From assembly GCF_003248355.1 (NCBI RefSeq), contig NZ_QKWY01000002.1, forward strand, positions 1,736,001 through 1,800,000: a stretch of DNA of 64,000 bases. Direction: 5' to 3'. A program made the translations under genes and the position numbers. Shown in pieces: positions 23,967 to 33,391 of this stretch. Position 1 is the stretch's first letter, and each line of letters begins with the position of its first letter. A model generated the notes under the pieces. The model searched no databases. It was not told the origin of the DNA and was given only the letters and a program-made list of their open reading frames with translations. Source of the stretch: Streptomyces sp. AC1-42W (GTDB lineage Bacteria > Actinomycetota > Actinomycetes > Streptomycetales > Streptomycetaceae).

Positions 23967-24108
23967 TTACTCGCAGTAAATCGATCTTGGCGATGTGCCC
24001 CGTTTCACTCGCTGTTACCCTCTTTCGTCCGCCGATCCTGGGCCACCCTGTGTGGCCGCTCGACGCCGGCAGGTCGTGGCCCGGCGAGGGGGCATTACCA
24101 GCGAGTAA
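23967..24108. promoter_or_regulatory. Three related sites, consensus near TTAC-n-GCGAGTAA
   Basis: Site 1 (23967-23979, minus strand) TTACTGCGAGTAA; site 3 (24095-24108, plus strand) TTACCAGCGAGTAA; between them, at about 24006-24017 on the minus strand, GTAACAGCGAGTGA-like. Partial dyad symmetry (TTAC...GTAA) suggests a dimeric repressor such as a TetR-type lipid regulator. They lie 350-500 nt upstream of the DUF6230 start. Confidence 0.5.
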
Positions 24109-24461
24109 CGAACCCTCTTGTGTCCCGGCCGGGAATGGACCACGATCGGCCACGCTCGGTCCAATAACGCCAGTCCGGCTGCCAGTCGGGTGGGGCGGCT
24201 CCGTTGGGTCCCCACCGAGTGGGTCGGCGGCAGTGACGCCGGCTCCGGACAGGGGGGTTCCTGCCGGTCGGCAGGGCCTGTCCGATCAGGTCGCGCACAC
24301 GCGTGACCCGTGGTTGTCGCTCGGGGGTGATCGCCGGTGGTGCGGACGCGTGACACGCCTCCGCTCGCGGGCGCTCTCCTTTCCGAGGACGTAGCACTTC
24401 TCCCATCCCAGGTCGGGCAGGATGCCGGACCGGAGATGTACGTCCGAGAAGGAGGAAAAGT

Positions 24462-25133
24462 ATGAGTTCCCAGGTTCGCGGTGGCACGAGATGGAAGCGC
24501 TTCGCTGTCGTCATGGTGCCGAGCGTCATAGCCACCGCCGCGGTCGGCGTCGGCCTGGCGCAGGGCGCGCTCGCCGCGTCGTTCAGCGTCTCGGGGCAGG
24601 AGTTCAAGGTCACGGCCAAGGAACTGAACGGTGAGAACTTCGTTCAGTACGGCAGCATCGCGACCGAGGGCGGCGCCGACCCCATGAAGGACGGCAAGGG
24701 CCACGCCGTTGCCGTCTCCGGGTTCAGTCACGCCACCATCAACACGATGTGCCAGTCGATCGTCACCCCCAACCTGCCGTTCGGGCTGGGCAACGTGACG
24801 CTGCGGCTGACCGCCGGTGACCCGGGGAATGCCACGGGCGAGGAGAAGAAGAAGAAGCTGGTCGACGCCACCGGCCTCTACCTCGATGTCTCGGACCTCC
24901 AGGCCAACGCCGAGTTCACGGGCATGGACATCGGTGTCCGCGCGGGTGATCTGCAGAATCCGGGCATCCAGCCCGGTGCCGACAAGTGGGTCAACCCGAA
25001 CGGGTTCGCGCAGCGGGCCAAGACCGCCAAGCTGACGGACGTCAAGCAGCGGGCGTGGGCCACCACAGCGGGCACGTTCAAGCTGCCGGGTCTGCACCTG
25101 GCGCTGTCCAGGGGCGTCAACGAGTGCTACTAG
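24462..25133 (+). CDS. DUF6230 secreted/envelope protein
   Basis: 223 residues; ATG 24462 is placed 6 nt after GGAGG. An N-terminal membrane anchor or signal (about residues 13-38, VVMVPSVIATAAVGVGLAQG) is followed by a beta-rich exported domain (FSVSGQEFKVTAKELNG, then LYLDVSDLQANAEFTGMDIG) and two Cys, one in the middle (NTMCQ) and one next to the C-terminus (NECY), which could form a disulfide. The family is confined to actinomycetes and sometimes mislabelled cholesterol esterase; no enzyme motif is visible. It is first of three adjacent genes for envelope proteins. Confidence 0.85.
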   Translation: MSSQVRGGTRWKRFAVVMVPSVIATAAVGVGLAQGALAASFSVSGQEFKVTAKELNGENFVQYGSIATEGGADPMKDGKGHAVAVSGFSHATINTMCQSIVTPNLPFGLGNVTLRLTAGDPGNATGEEKKKKLVDATGLYLDVSDLQANAEFTGMDIGVRAGDLQNPGIQPGADKWVNPNGFAQRAKTAKLTDVKQRAWATTAGTFKLPGLHLALSRGVNECY

Positions 25134-25231
25134 GGCGCTAGCCGGCCCTGGGCGGCCGGGAGCACGCAGTGGTTCCCGGCCGCCCACCCCTCCTCCTCGC
25201 AGCAGTACCGGTTCCCAGGGAGCTGTTTTCC

Positions 25232-25804
25232 ATGAGCCCCGAATCCCAAGGGCAGAACGAGCACTACCTCACCGTCGCCCGGCGCGGCTTCCGTACCTGG
25301 CGGGGTAACCGGCCGTTCTGGGCCGGACTGTTCACCATGCTGGGCGGCTTGCCCATCATGTACTTCCCGTACGCGAACATGCACCTCGGCAACGTGACGC
25401 TGGCGATGTCCACCACCGCCGGCGCCGGTTCGCTGATCATCGGTGTCCTGCTTGTCACGCTGGGCCTGACGATGTGGTTCCACAGCATCGTCCGCGTGTT
25501 CTCCGGTGTCGCGGCCATTCTGCTGGCCCTCGTGTCGATACCGGTCGCCAACATCGGCGGCTTCCTGATCGGCTTCGTCTTCGCCCTGCTCGGCGGCGCG
25601 CTCTCCGTGTCGTGGATGCCGGGCGAGGAGCCGACCGCGGAGGCGCCCGAAGCGGCCCCGGAGACCGTCTCGTTCGCGAAGGACGAGCAGCCGGCGGCCC
25701 CGCTCCCCGAGGGCGCGCTGCACGGTGCGGGCCTCCCCGAACAACAGCAGGCCCCGTACGACGCGGTGGCCGAGACCGACGGCGGGGGGCATCGTGCGGG
25801 GTGA
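25232..25804 (+). CDS. DUF6114 membrane protein
   Basis: 190 residues from ATG 25232. Three or four membrane segments between about residues 25 and 132 (FWAGLFTMLGGLPIMYFPY; TTAGAGSLIIGVLLVTLGL; FSGVAAILLALVSIPVANIG; GGFLIGFVFALLGGAL). A cytosolic acidic Pro/Glu/Ala tail of about 60 residues follows. DUF6114 genes are regularly next to DUF6230 genes in Streptomyces. Function unknown; it may anchor or export the neighbouring proteins. Confidence 0.85.
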   Translation: MSPESQGQNEHYLTVARRGFRTWRGNRPFWAGLFTMLGGLPIMYFPYANMHLGNVTLAMSTTAGAGSLIIGVLLVTLGLTMWFHSIVRVFSGVAAILLALVSIPVANIGGFLIGFVFALLGGALSVSWMPGEEPTAEAPEAAPETVSFAKDEQPAAPLPEGALHGAGLPEQQQAPYDAVAETDGGGHRAG

Positions 25805-25808
25805 TGAC

Positions 25809-27116
25809 GTGAACCGCGCGGACGAGTCCGGGCTCCGGGAGGAACGCCGGGGACCCCGCCACGCCGCGCCCAGGAAGTCGCTGCTGACGAAGCTCCACAT
25901 GCCGTCCGGCAAGAAGGCGTTCGCGCTCGCCGCGATGCCCACGGCGGTGTTCGTCGGGATGGGGCTCACCCCCCGTCTGGCGATGGCCGACGACGCGACG
26001 GACATCCCCTTCGCGCCCGGCCCCTGTGTGACCCGCTCCGACGAGCCGAGCGAGTCGGTGGAACCGACGCCCTCCGCGTCGAAGACGCCGTCCGCCTCCG
26101 CGAGCCCGACCAGCACACCGGCCCCGACGACGAGCGGCGCGGCGACCCCGAAGCCGACCGCCACGGGCGCGCCGGCCGACACCGCGAAGCAGACCACCGA
26201 GGTCGCCACGGCCGACACCCCGGCCGACACCGCGGCCGAGACCCCCGCCGCCACGCCCTCGCCCACCAAGTCGGTCAACCCGCTCGACCCGCTGGGCCTC
26301 GGCGACGCGCTCAAGGACCTCTTCGACGGCCCGGACAAGGACCCCGGCAAGGACGCGGAGACGGCGAGCCCGTCCCCCACGCCCACCACCGCGAGCCCGA
26401 AGCCGACGGCGTCCGCCGCCCCGGACACCGCCCCGGACACCGCCCCGGAGAGCACCCCGGACCCGAAGGACGAGCCCGCCGAGAAGGCCACCGACACCAC
26501 CACCGACGCCATCCGCGAGGCGGCCGGCCGGGCGGGCCGCACGGTCGAGGAACTCGACGAGGACGTCAAGGGCACCGACGCCAAGAAGGACGAGGACATC
26601 CCGGACGGCGCCAAGCAGCCGTTCCCGTGCCCGACCGCGGACCCGGAGGCTCTGGCCAACGCGAAGCTGGAGCCGGGCATCCCGAACCTGCCCAGCGACC
26701 CGTGGATTCTGGAGAGCTCGCTGCTCACCCTGAACGGGCTCGACTACAAGGGCATCGTGGAGGTGCGGACGGGCGAGGGCACCATCAAGAAGGTGCTGAA
26801 GTTCACCGCGTCCTCGATCGACATCAAGGACCTGCACCAGCTGACGGTCGGGCCGATGCCGGGCCTCACCGGCCATGTGCAGGCGCGGAAGGGCTCCACC
26901 TCCACCATCAGGAACGGCACGGTGACGATGTACACGGAGGAGCTGAAGGGCAACCTCTTCGGCCTCATCCCGATCACCTTCAGCCCGCAGTCCCCGCCCC
27001 CGCTGAACGTGCCCTTCGCCTTCTTCACCAAGGTGAAGGTCACCCAGGCCGGTCAGTTCGGCGGCACCCTGACGATCCCCGGACTGCACAACTACTTCAC
27101 CGAGGACGGCGCCTGA
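25809..27116 (+). CDS. Exported Pro/Thr-rich protein of the DUF6230/DUF6114 cassette
   Basis: 435 residues from GTG 25809, 4 nt after the DUF6114 stop. One membrane segment near residues 35-60 (KKAFALAAMPTAVFVGMG). Then comes a long disordered stretch (about residues 75-265) of Pro, Thr, Ser, Ala, Asp and Lys that probably spans the wall, and a C-terminal beta-rich domain of about 165 residues ending TLTIPGLHNYF. That ending resembles the TFKLPGLHL near the end of the DUF6230 protein two genes upstream, so the two exported domains may be distant relatives (inference). The cassette ends at the 16-bp terminator. Confidence 0.8.
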   Translation: MNRADESGLREERRGPRHAAPRKSLLTKLHMPSGKKAFALAAMPTAVFVGMGLTPRLAMADDATDIPFAPGPCVTRSDEPSESVEPTPSASKTPSASASPTSTPAPTTSGAATPKPTATGAPADTAKQTTEVATADTPADTAAETPAATPSPTKSVNPLDPLGLGDALKDLFDGPDKDPGKDAETASPSPTPTTASPKPTASAAPDTAPDTAPESTPDPKDEPAEKATDTTTDAIREAAGRAGRTVEELDEDVKGTDAKKDEDIPDGAKQPFPCPTADPEALANAKLEPGIPNLPSDPWILESSLLTLNGLDYKGIVEVRTGEGTIKKVLKFTASSIDIKDLHQLTVGPMPGLTGHVQARKGSTSTIRNGTVTMYTEELKGNLFGLIPITFSPQSPPPLNVPFAFFTKVKVTQAGQFGGTLTIPGLHNYFTEDGA

Positions 27117-27134
27117 CGCACGCGGTGGCACGAC

Positions 27135-27170
27135 GACGGCCCGGCACCCCCGCAGGGGTGCCGGGCCGTC
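27135..27170. terminator. Bidirectional terminator between the envelope cassette and pyk
   Basis: Perfect 16-bp stem (27135-27150 with 27155-27170) and CGCA loop, lying between convergent stops at 27116 and 27184. Confidence 0.85.
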
Positions 27171-27183
27171 GCGCCGCTCGGGG

Positions 27184-28614
27184 TCAGCCCTGGTCCTGGC
27201 CGCCCACGTGGTGGACGCGGACCATGTTCGTGGTGCCGGGGACGCCGGGGGGCGAGCCGGCCGTGATGACCATCGTGTCACCGGCGTTGTAGCGGTTCAG
27301 CTTCAGCAGCTCCGAGTCGACCAGGTCCACCATCGCGTCCGTGTTGTCCACGTGCGGGACGACGTGCGCCTCGACGCCCCAGCTCAGGGCCAGCTGGTTG
27401 CGGGTGGACTCGTCCGTGGTGAAGGCCAGGATCGGCTGGGCGGCGCGATAGCGGGACAGGCGGCGGGCCGTGTCACCGGACTTGGTGAAGGCGACCAGCG
27501 CCTCGCCGCTGAGGAAGTCCGCGATCTCGCAGGCCGCGCGGGCCACCGAACCGCCCTGGGTGCGGGGCTTCTTGCCCGGCACCAGCGGCTGGAGGCCCTT
27601 GGAGAGCAGCTCCTGCTCGGCGGCGACCACGATCTTCGACATGGTCTTGACGGTCTCGATCGGGTACGCGCCGACCGAGGACTCCGCGGAGAGCATGACC
27701 GCGTCCGCGCCGTCCAGGATCGCGTTGGCGACGTCGGACGCCTCGGCGCGGGTCGGGCGGGAGTTGGTGATCATCGACTCCATCATCTGGGTCGCCACGA
27801 CCACCGGCTTGGCGTTGCGCCGGCACAGCTCCACCAGGCGCTTCTGCACCATCGGGACGCGCTCCAGCGGGTATTCGACGGCGAGGTCGCCGCGGGCGAC
27901 CATCACACCGTCGAACGCCATGACGACGCCCTCCATGTTCTCGACGGCCTGCGGCTTCTCCACCTTGGCGATGACGGGGACCCGGCGGCCCTCCTCGTCC
28001 ATCACCTTGTGGACGTCCTTGACGTCGTTCGCGTCCCGGACGAAGGAGAGCGCGACCAGGTCGCAGCCCATCCGCAGCGCGAAGCGCAGGTCGTCGACGT
28101 CCTTCTCGGACAGGGCCGGCACGTTGACCGCGGCACCCGGCAGGTTGATGCCCTTGTGGTCGGAGATCACCCCGCCCTCGATGACGATGGTGTGGACCCG
28201 GGGGCCCTCCACGGAGACGACCTTCAGCTCGACGTTGCCGTCGTTGATCAGGATCGGGTCGCCCTTGGCGACGTCGCCGGGCAGACCCTTGTAGGTCGTG
28301 CCGCAGATCGACTTGTCGCCGGGGACGTCCTCGGCGGTGATGACGAACTCGTCCCCGCGGACCAGTTCGACCGGGCCCTCGGCGAACTTCGCGAGGCGGA
28401 TCTTCGGGCCCTGGAGGTCGGCGAGCACGCCGACCGCCCGCCCGGTCTCGGCGGCGGCCTTGCGGAGCCGGTCGTAACGACCCTGGTGTTCCGCGTGGGA
28501 GCCGTGACTGAAGTTGAAACGGGCCACGCTCATGCCGGCCTCGATCAGAGCGACGAGCTGCTCATGGGAGTCGACGGCGGGGCCGAGGGTGCAGACGATT
28601 TTCGAACGGCGCAT
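27184..28614 (-). CDS. pyk: Pyruvate kinase
   Basis: 476 residues from ATG 28614 (MRRSKIVCTLGPAVDS). It converts phosphoenolpyruvate and ADP to pyruvate and ATP. Motifs: substrate loop AGMSVARFNFSHGSH, the metal/PEP site MVARGDLAVEYP, and the helix MMESMITNSRPTRAEASDV followed by DGADAVMLSAES. The C-terminal allosteric domain is complete (FTTDESTRNQLALSWGV). It lies 74 nt downstream of ackA in the same direction, so glycolytic end steps and acetate metabolism are together. Streptomyces usually has a second pyruvate kinase elsewhere. Confidence 0.95.
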   Translation of the reverse strand: MRRSKIVCTLGPAVDSHEQLVALIEAGMSVARFNFSHGSHAEHQGRYDRLRKAAAETGRAVGVLADLQGPKIRLAKFAEGPVELVRGDEFVITAEDVPGDKSICGTTYKGLPGDVAKGDPILINDGNVELKVVSVEGPRVHTIVIEGGVISDHKGINLPGAAVNVPALSEKDVDDLRFALRMGCDLVALSFVRDANDVKDVHKVMDEEGRRVPVIAKVEKPQAVENMEGVVMAFDGVMVARGDLAVEYPLERVPMVQKRLVELCRRNAKPVVVATQMMESMITNSRPTRAEASDVANAILDGADAVMLSAESSVGAYPIETVKTMSKIVVAAEQELLSKGLQPLVPGKKPRTQGGSVARAACEIADFLSGEALVAFTKSGDTARRLSRYRAAQPILAFTTDESTRNQLALSWGVEAHVVPHVDNTDAMVDLVDSELLKLNRYNAGDTMVITAGSPPGVPGTTNMVRVHHVGGQDQG

Positions 28615-28688
28615 GGGGCGAATCCTATCGGTTTGTTTCGCTGCGGAATATTCCGGCTGGCGGAAGATACAAAGGGGCGGGGGTCCGC

Positions 28689-29933
28689 TCAGTTGTCGAC
28701 CAGTGCGAAGGTCTGCGTGGCGATCTCCAGTTCCTCGTCCGTCGGCACCACGGCGACGGCGACGCGTGCGTAATCCGGTGAGATCAGCCGCGGCACCGCG
28801 GACCGTACGGCGTTCAGATCCGCGTCCACCGCCAGGCCCAGCTCCTCCAGACCCGCGATCGCGGCCTCCCGCACCGGGGCGGAGTTCTCCCCGACCCCCG
28901 CGGTGAAGACGACGGCGTCCACCCGGCCGAGCACCGCCGTATAGGCGCCGATGTACTTCTTCAGCCGGTGGATGTAGATGTCGAAGGCGAGCGCGGCCCG
29001 CTCGTCGCCCTCGTCGATCCGGCGGCGGATCTCCCGCATGTCGTTGTCGCCGCACAGCCCCACCAGGCCGCTCCTCTTGTTGAGCAGGACGTCGATCTCG
29101 TCCGCCGACATCCCCGCCACCCGCTTCAGATGGAAGGTGACGGCCGGATCGATGTCCCCGGACCGGGTACCCATGACCAGCCCCTCCAAGGGGGTCAGCC
29201 CCATCGACGTCTCCACGCACCGGCCGCCCGCGACCGCCGAGGCCGACGCCCCGTTGCCCAGGTGCAGCACGATGACGTTGACGTCCTCCGGTTCCTTGCC
29301 CAGCAGCGCCGCCGCCTTGCGCGAGACGTACGCGTGCGAGGTGCCGTGGAAGCCGTAGCGGCGGATGCGGTGCGCGTCGGCCGTCTCCACGTCGATCGCG
29401 TACCGCGCCGCGTGCTCCGGCATCGTCGTGTGGAACGCCGTGTCGAACACCGCCACCTGCGGCAGGTCCGGCCGCAGCGCCATGGCGGTGCGGATGCCCG
29501 TGATGTTCGCCGGGTTGTGCAGCGGCGCCACCGGGACCAGCCGCTCGATCTCCTCGAGCACGTCGTCGGTGATCACGGTCGGCTCGGTGAACCGCAGCCC
29601 GCCGTGCACCACCCGGTGCCCGATCGCCGCCAGGCGCGGCGAGTCCAGGCCGAGCCCGTCCGCCGCCAGCTCCGCGGCCGCCGCGCGCAGTGCCTCGTCG
29701 TGGTCGGCGATGCGGCCCTCGCGCTCCCGGGGGCCGCCCCCGTCCCCGGTCAGCGGGGTGTGCACGAGCCGGGAGGTCTCCTCGCCGATCCGCTCCACCA
29801 GCCCGGCCGCCAGCCGGGAGCGGTCGCTCATGTCGAGCAGCTGGTACTTCACCGAGGACGAGCCCGAGTTGAGCACGAGCACCCGGCCCGGCTTCCCGGC
29901 CGCCGTGCCTTCGGTGGTGTTCGGGGTGGTCAT
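28689..29933 (-). CDS. ackA: Acetate kinase
   Basis: 414 residues from ATG 29933. It interconverts acetyl phosphate + ADP and acetate + ATP. Family motifs: VLVLNSGSSSVKYQLLD (N-terminal phosphate loop), GHRVVHGG, GFHGTSHAYVS, and VFTAGVGENS. It starts 5 nt after the pta stop, so the two are co-transcribed and together convert acetyl-CoA to acetate with ATP gain. Confidence 0.96.
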   Translation of the reverse strand: MTTPNTTEGTAAGKPGRVLVLNSGSSSVKYQLLDMSDRSRLAAGLVERIGEETSRLVHTPLTGDGGGPREREGRIADHDEALRAAAAELAADGLGLDSPRLAAIGHRVVHGGLRFTEPTVITDDVLEEIERLVPVAPLHNPANITGIRTAMALRPDLPQVAVFDTAFHTTMPEHAARYAIDVETADAHRIRRYGFHGTSHAYVSRKAAALLGKEPEDVNVIVLHLGNGASASAVAGGRCVETSMGLTPLEGLVMGTRSGDIDPAVTFHLKRVAGMSADEIDVLLNKRSGLVGLCGDNDMREIRRRIDEGDERAALAFDIYIHRLKKYIGAYTAVLGRVDAVVFTAGVGENSAPVREAAIAGLEELGLAVDADLNAVRSAVPRLISPDYARVAVAVVPTDEELEIATQTFALVDN

Positions 29934-29938
29934 ACGGG

Positions 29939-32065
29939 TCACTCCTCGCCCTGGGCCTGGATCGCCGTGATGGCCACGGTGGTGACGATGTCCTGCACGA
30001 GCGCGCCGCGCGACAGGTCGTTGACCGGCTTGCGCAGCCCCTGGAGGACCGGGCCCACCGCCACGGCACCCGCCGACCGCTGCACCGCCTTGTACGTGTT
30101 GTTGCCGGTGTTCAGGTCCGGGAAGATCAGGACCGTCGCCTGCCCCGCCACCTCGGAATCCGGCAGCTTGGTCGCCGCGACGCTCGGCTCGACCGCCGCG
30201 TCGTACTGGATGGGGCCCTCGATCAGGAGGTCCGGCCGGCTCCCGCGCACCCGGTCCGTCGCCGCGCGCACCTTGTCCACGTCCGCGCCGGTGCCCGAGG
30301 TGCCCGTCGAGTACGAGAGCATCGCGATCCGGGGGTCCACGCCGAAGCGGGCGGCGGTGGCGGCCGACTGGACCGCGATGTCCGCGAGCTGCTCCGCGTC
30401 CGGGTCCGGGTTGACCGCGCAGTCGCCGTACACCAGCACCCGGTCGGCGAGGCACATGAAGAAGACCGACGAGACGATCGAGGCGTCCGGCTTCGTCCCC
30501 CCATCGCCCGCCGCCGCCCTGCCCGACGAGCTGCGCTCGGACCCCTTCGTTCTTATGATCTCGAAGGCGGGCCGGATCGTCGCCGCCGTGGAGTGCACCG
30601 CGCCGGAGACCATGCCGTCGGCCAGGCCCTCCTCGACCATCAGGGTGCCGAAGTAGTTGACGTCCGAGACGACGTCGTACGCCAGCTCCACCGTCACCCC
30701 GCGATGCGCCCGCAGGGCCGCGTACCGCTCGGCGAACGACTGGCGCAGCTCCGAGGTCTGCGGGTCGATGAGCTGGGTCTCGGCCAGGTCGATGCCCAGG
30801 TCCGCGGCCTTCTTGCGGATGACGTCGGGGTCGCCCAGCAGCGTGAGGTCGCAGACGTCGCGCCGCATCACGACGTCCGCCGCGCGCAGCACCCGTTCCT
30901 CGGTGCCCTCCGGCAGCACCACCCGGCGCCGGTCCGCGCGCGCCTGCTCCAGCAGCTCGTGCTCGAACATCATCGGGGTGACCCGGCCGCTGCGGGCGAC
31001 GGATATCCGGTCGAGGAGGGCGGCGGTGTCCACATGGCGCTCGAAGAGCCCGAGGGCGGTCTCCGCCTTGCGCGGGGTGGCCGCGTTCAGCTTGCCCTCC
31101 AGCGCGAAGAGTTCCCCGGCGGTGGGGAAGGAGCCGCCGGCCACCGACACGACCGGGGTGCCCGGTGCGAGCCGCGCGGCCAGCGTGAGTATCTCCTCGC
31201 CGGGCCGCTCGTCCAGGGTCAGCAGCACCCCGGCGATCGGCGGCGTCCCGGCGCTGTGCGCGGCGAGCGAGCCGACCACCAGGTCCGCGCGGTCCCCGGG
31301 CGTGACCACCATGCACCCCGGGGTCAGCGCCTTCAGCAGGTTCGGCAGCATCGCCCCGCCGAAGACGAAGTCCAGCGCGTCCCTGGCGAGCCCGGAATCG
31401 TCGCCCAGCAGCACCGTGCCGTTCAGGGCCGCCGTGATCTGGGCGACCGTCGGCGCCGCGAGGGCCGGCTCGTCGGGCAGCACCGAGCAGGGCACGGGCA
31501 GTGTGGCGGACAGCCGTTCCGCGATGACGTCGCGGTCGGCGGGGGCCACCCGGTTCACGATCATCGCCAGCACGTCGCAGCCCAGGCCCGAGTACGCACG
31601 GTAGGCGTTGCGGGTCTCGGCGCGCACCGATTCGGCGTTCTGGTCCTGGCCGCCGACGACCGCGATCACCGAGGCGCCGAACTCGTTGGCCAGCCGGGCG
31701 TTGAGCGCCAGCTCGTCGGGGAGCTGGGTGGCGGCGAAGTCGGTGCCGAGGACGAGCACCACCTCGTAGTCGACGGCCACCCGGTGGAAGCGCTCGACGA
31801 GCCGGGACACCAGCTCGTCGGTACCCCGCTCCGCCTGGATCGCGGACGCCTCGTGGTAGTCCATCCCGTACACCGTGGACGGGTTCTGGGACAGCCGGTA
31901 GCGGGCCCGCAGCAGCTCGAACAGCCGGTCGGGGTCGTCGTGGACCAGCGGGCGGAACACCCCGACCCGGTCCACCTGGCGGGTCAGCAGCTCCATGACG
32001 CCCAGGTCCACGACCTGGCGGCCGTCCCCCCGGTCGATCCCGGTCACGTACACGCTGCGCGTCAC
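29939..32065 (-). CDS. pta: Phosphate acetyltransferase, long form
   Basis: 708 residues from GTG 32065. It makes acetyl phosphate from acetyl-CoA. Long architecture: N-terminal P-loop-like AAA domain (TGIDRGDGRQVVDLGVMELL), DRTGG domain (middle, about residues 215-330), and the catalytic PTA domain (about residues 375-708; VVLPEGTEERVLRAADVV, MLSYSTGTSG, FPDLNTGNNTYKAVQR). It is first in the pta-ackA operon and divergent from pfkA. Confidence 0.95.
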   Translation of the reverse strand: MTRSVYVTGIDRGDGRQVVDLGVMELLTRQVDRVGVFRPLVHDDPDRLFELLRARYRLSQNPSTVYGMDYHEASAIQAERGTDELVSRLVERFHRVAVDYEVVLVLGTDFAATQLPDELALNARLANEFGASVIAVVGGQDQNAESVRAETRNAYRAYSGLGCDVLAMIVNRVAPADRDVIAERLSATLPVPCSVLPDEPALAAPTVAQITAALNGTVLLGDDSGLARDALDFVFGGAMLPNLLKALTPGCMVVTPGDRADLVVGSLAAHSAGTPPIAGVLLTLDERPGEEILTLAARLAPGTPVVSVAGGSFPTAGELFALEGKLNAATPRKAETALGLFERHVDTAALLDRISVARSGRVTPMMFEHELLEQARADRRRVVLPEGTEERVLRAADVVMRRDVCDLTLLGDPDVIRKKAADLGIDLAETQLIDPQTSELRQSFAERYAALRAHRGVTVELAYDVVSDVNYFGTLMVEEGLADGMVSGAVHSTAATIRPAFEIIRTKGSERSSSGRAAAGDGGTKPDASIVSSVFFMCLADRVLVYGDCAVNPDPDAEQLADIAVQSAATAARFGVDPRIAMLSYSTGTSGTGADVDKVRAATDRVRGSRPDLLIEGPIQYDAAVEPSVAATKLPDSEVAGQATVLIFPDLNTGNNTYKAVQRSAGAVAVGPVLQGLRKPVNDLSRGALVQDIVTTVAITAIQAQGEE

Positions 32066-32327
32066 GCGTGCTCTCCCGTCGTCTCTGGTCCGGTATGGTG
32101 CCCGGTTCGAGTGGCAATCGCCCGTTTGACGATACCCATGGGGCGGGCGGCGCCGCCCGCCGGACTACTGCCCCGCGAGGGCCCCGGCAGGCGGCCCCCG
32201 GACGGCCGGGAGCGCGAGCCGTGCGCCCGGCGTGGGACACTCGTCGTGACTCACGGTACGGGGGAAGAGGAAGAAGCCCCGTTCCGGATGCCGACGGACG
32301 GGCCCAGCGAGCAGGAGATACAGCAGG

Positions 32328-33353
32328 ATGCGCATCGGAGTTCTCACCGCAGGCGGCGACTGCCCCGGCCTGAACGCAGTGATCCGTTCGGTCGTCCACC
32401 GGGCCGTCGTCGGCCACGGAGACGAGGTCATCGGCTTCGAGGACGGCTTCAAGGGCCTCCTCGACGGCCACTTCCGGCCCCTCGACCTGAACGCGGTCAG
32501 CGGCATCCTCGCCCGCGGCGGCACGATCCTCGGCTCGGCCCGCCTGGAGCGCGCCCGGCTGCGCGAGGCCGCCGAGAACTGCGCCGAGCTGAGCCGGCGC
32601 TACGGGATGGACGCGCTGATCCCGATCGGCGGCGAGGGCACGCTCACCGCCGCCCGGATGCTGTCGGACGCCGGGATGCCCGTCGTCGGGGTGCCCAAGA
32701 CCATCGACAACGACATCTCCTCCACCGACCGCACCTTCGGATTCGACACCGCCGTGGGCGTCGCGACGGAGGCCATAGACCGTCTGAAGACCACCGCCGA
32801 GTCCCACCAGCGCGTGATGGTCGTCGAGGTCATGGGCCGCCACGCGGGCTGGATCGCGCTGGAGTCCGGCATGGCCGGCGGCGCCCACGGCATCTGCCTG
32901 CCCGAGCGCAGGTTCGAGGTGGACGACCTGGTCAAGATGGTCGAGGAGCGCTTCGCCCGCGGCAAGAAGTTCGCGGTCATCTGCGTCGCCGAGGGCGCGC
33001 ACCCGGCCGAGGGCTCCATGCCGTACGCCAAGGGCGAGATCGACCAGTACGGGCACGAGCGCTTCCAGGGCATCGGCAACCGCCTGGCCGTCGAGCTGGA
33101 GAAGCGGCTCGGCAAGGAGGCCCGGCCGGTCATCCTGGGCCACGTCCAGCGCGGCGGCACCCCGACCGCGTACGACCGCGTCCTCGCCACCCGCTTCGGC
33201 TGGCACGCGGTGGAGGCGGCGCACCGCGGCGACTTCGGCCGGATGACCGCGCTGCGCGGCAACAACATCGAGATGGTCCCGCTCGCCGAGGCGGTCACCC
33301 AGCTCAAGACGGTCCCGCTGGACCGGATGCACGAGGCCGAGTCGGTCTTCTGA
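32328..33353 (+). CDS. pfkA: ATP-dependent 6-phosphofructokinase
   Basis: 341 residues from ATG 32328 (MRIGVLTAGGDCPGLNAVI). Motifs: GGEGTLTAA, where Gly at the position homologous to E. coli Gly104 favours ATP over pyrophosphate, PKTIDNDI, FGFDTAVGVA, and MGRHAGWIALESG. It phosphorylates fructose-6-phosphate. It is divergent from pta with a 262-nt shared upstream region. Confidence 0.94.
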   Translation: MRIGVLTAGGDCPGLNAVIRSVVHRAVVGHGDEVIGFEDGFKGLLDGHFRPLDLNAVSGILARGGTILGSARLERARLREAAENCAELSRRYGMDALIPIGGEGTLTAARMLSDAGMPVVGVPKTIDNDISSTDRTFGFDTAVGVATEAIDRLKTTAESHQRVMVVEVMGRHAGWIALESGMAGGAHGICLPERRFEVDDLVKMVEERFARGKKFAVICVAEGAHPAEGSMPYAKGEIDQYGHERFQGIGNRLAVELEKRLGKEARPVILGHVQRGGTPTAYDRVLATRFGWHAVEAAHRGDFGRMTALRGNNIEMVPLAEAVTQLKTVPLDRMHEAESVF

Positions 33354-33391
33354 CCGGCCCGCCGGGCGGCGCCCCGCGGCCGTGACGGCTG

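Larger units (their letters stand above)
23836..24461. other. 626-bp intergenic region upstream of the DUF6230 gene
   Basis: No gene seen on either strand. It contains a terminator (23870-23907) and three related GCGAGT-type sites (see the regulatory entry). The region is less GC-rich than its surroundings in parts (about 23930-24040), consistent with a long regulated promoter. Confidence 0.6.

Noticed and set aside
23836..24461. Small genes in the 626-bp gap
   Set aside because: The open frames on both strands lack ribosome sites and family features, and codon-position GC bias is absent.
28689..33332. A 1547-codon open frame on the minus strand
   Set aside because: Only its last 414 codons are real (ackA); the rest is an out-of-frame shadow of pta and pfkA produced by the high GC at third positions.
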